Assembly: GCF_022458985.1 (NCBI RefSeq)
Contig: NC_061784.1
Location: 25,156,045 to 25,220,044 of the forward strand
Reading direction: 5' to 3'
Source of the DNA: Mugil cephalus
Lineage: Eukaryota; Chordata; Actinopteri; Mugiliformes; Mugilidae
Length of the DNA stretch: 64,000 nt
Position numbers and translations under genes: made by a program. This document shows positions 63,767-64,000 of the stretch, piece after piece. How positions within the stretch are numbered: position 1 is the first letter of the stretch; each line of letters opens with the position of its first letter. The notes under the pieces were generated by a model. It ran no database searches. It was given only the letters and a program-made list of their open reading frames with translations, and was not told where the DNA came from.

Positions 63767-64000
63767 CTGGGGAAGAGGAAGAGGCCGTTAGTAGATCTGG
63801 TCCTGTCACTTTAAATAGTCAACAACCAGGTGTTTAAGATCTTTATCTTTAGTGGGTTATAGACCTTTGTTCCTAGTGGGTTATAGACCTTGAGTCGACC
63901 AGTCCTTGTGGATTTACTGCTACTCTTTAATCCCTTTACAGATGTTCCACATGTTGAGGTCTTAGACTTCCTGGTTTGGGTTAACTCTAAATCCATGCTT

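Overview
The window looks like nuclear DNA of a teleost fish, probably a percomorph. Genes are split into many short exons with GT-AG introns, introns are loaded with micro- and minisatellites, and fish-type L2 and Tc1 transposons and fish GIMAP-like GTPases are present. The gene order (NDUFA2 next to IK, with an ARAP-family gene on the same segment) recalls human 5q31. There is nothing bacterial, viral or CRISPR-like.

Layout. 1-11,684 (+): the 3' 24 exons of an ADAMTS2-type procollagen N-proteinase. 13,227-14,621 (+): NDUFA2, complete in three exons. 15,972-27,307 (+): IK/RED, complete in 19 exons whose joined length is 1,650 nt (549 aa) with every phase matching; one of its introns is a textbook AT-AC (U12-type) intron. 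28.2-29.6 kb: a truncated L2 LINE. 31,257-32,702 (-) and 35,181-39,820 (+): two divergent GIMAP-like GTPase genes, the first with two GTPase domains. 39.8-46.8 kb: intergenic DNA with transposon debris. 46,874 to beyond 62 kb (-): an ARAP-family gene (PH-PH-ArfGAP-PH-RhoGAP, probably arap3), 22 exons with consistent phase (1,091 aa from the first candidate ATG), carrying an inactivated Tc1 copy in one intron.

The most unusual property is that many intronic minisatellites are built from the splice junction they adjoin. In the ARAP gene a 28-bp unit repeats about 24 times and consists of 22 bp resembling the exon end plus its GTGAGA donor. A second array repeats the last ~35 bp of a PH-domain exon plus donor about 12 times, and that whole 903-nt intron is a multiple of three and stop-free in the frame of both exons. 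In IK, a ~33-bp array copies the acceptor of the next exon. In ADAMTS2, an array starts from a donor. These arrays create dozens of decoy splice sites and are the best candidate for a poorly described phenomenon here.

Functionally the genes are unrelated housekeeping, matrix and immune genes: collagen maturation, respiratory complex I, spliceosome/mitosis, lymphocyte GTPases, and Arf/Rho signalling. Exon boundaries were set by reading conserved protein sequence across GT-AG sites and checking phase; family and paralogue names rest on remembered family sequence, not on a search.
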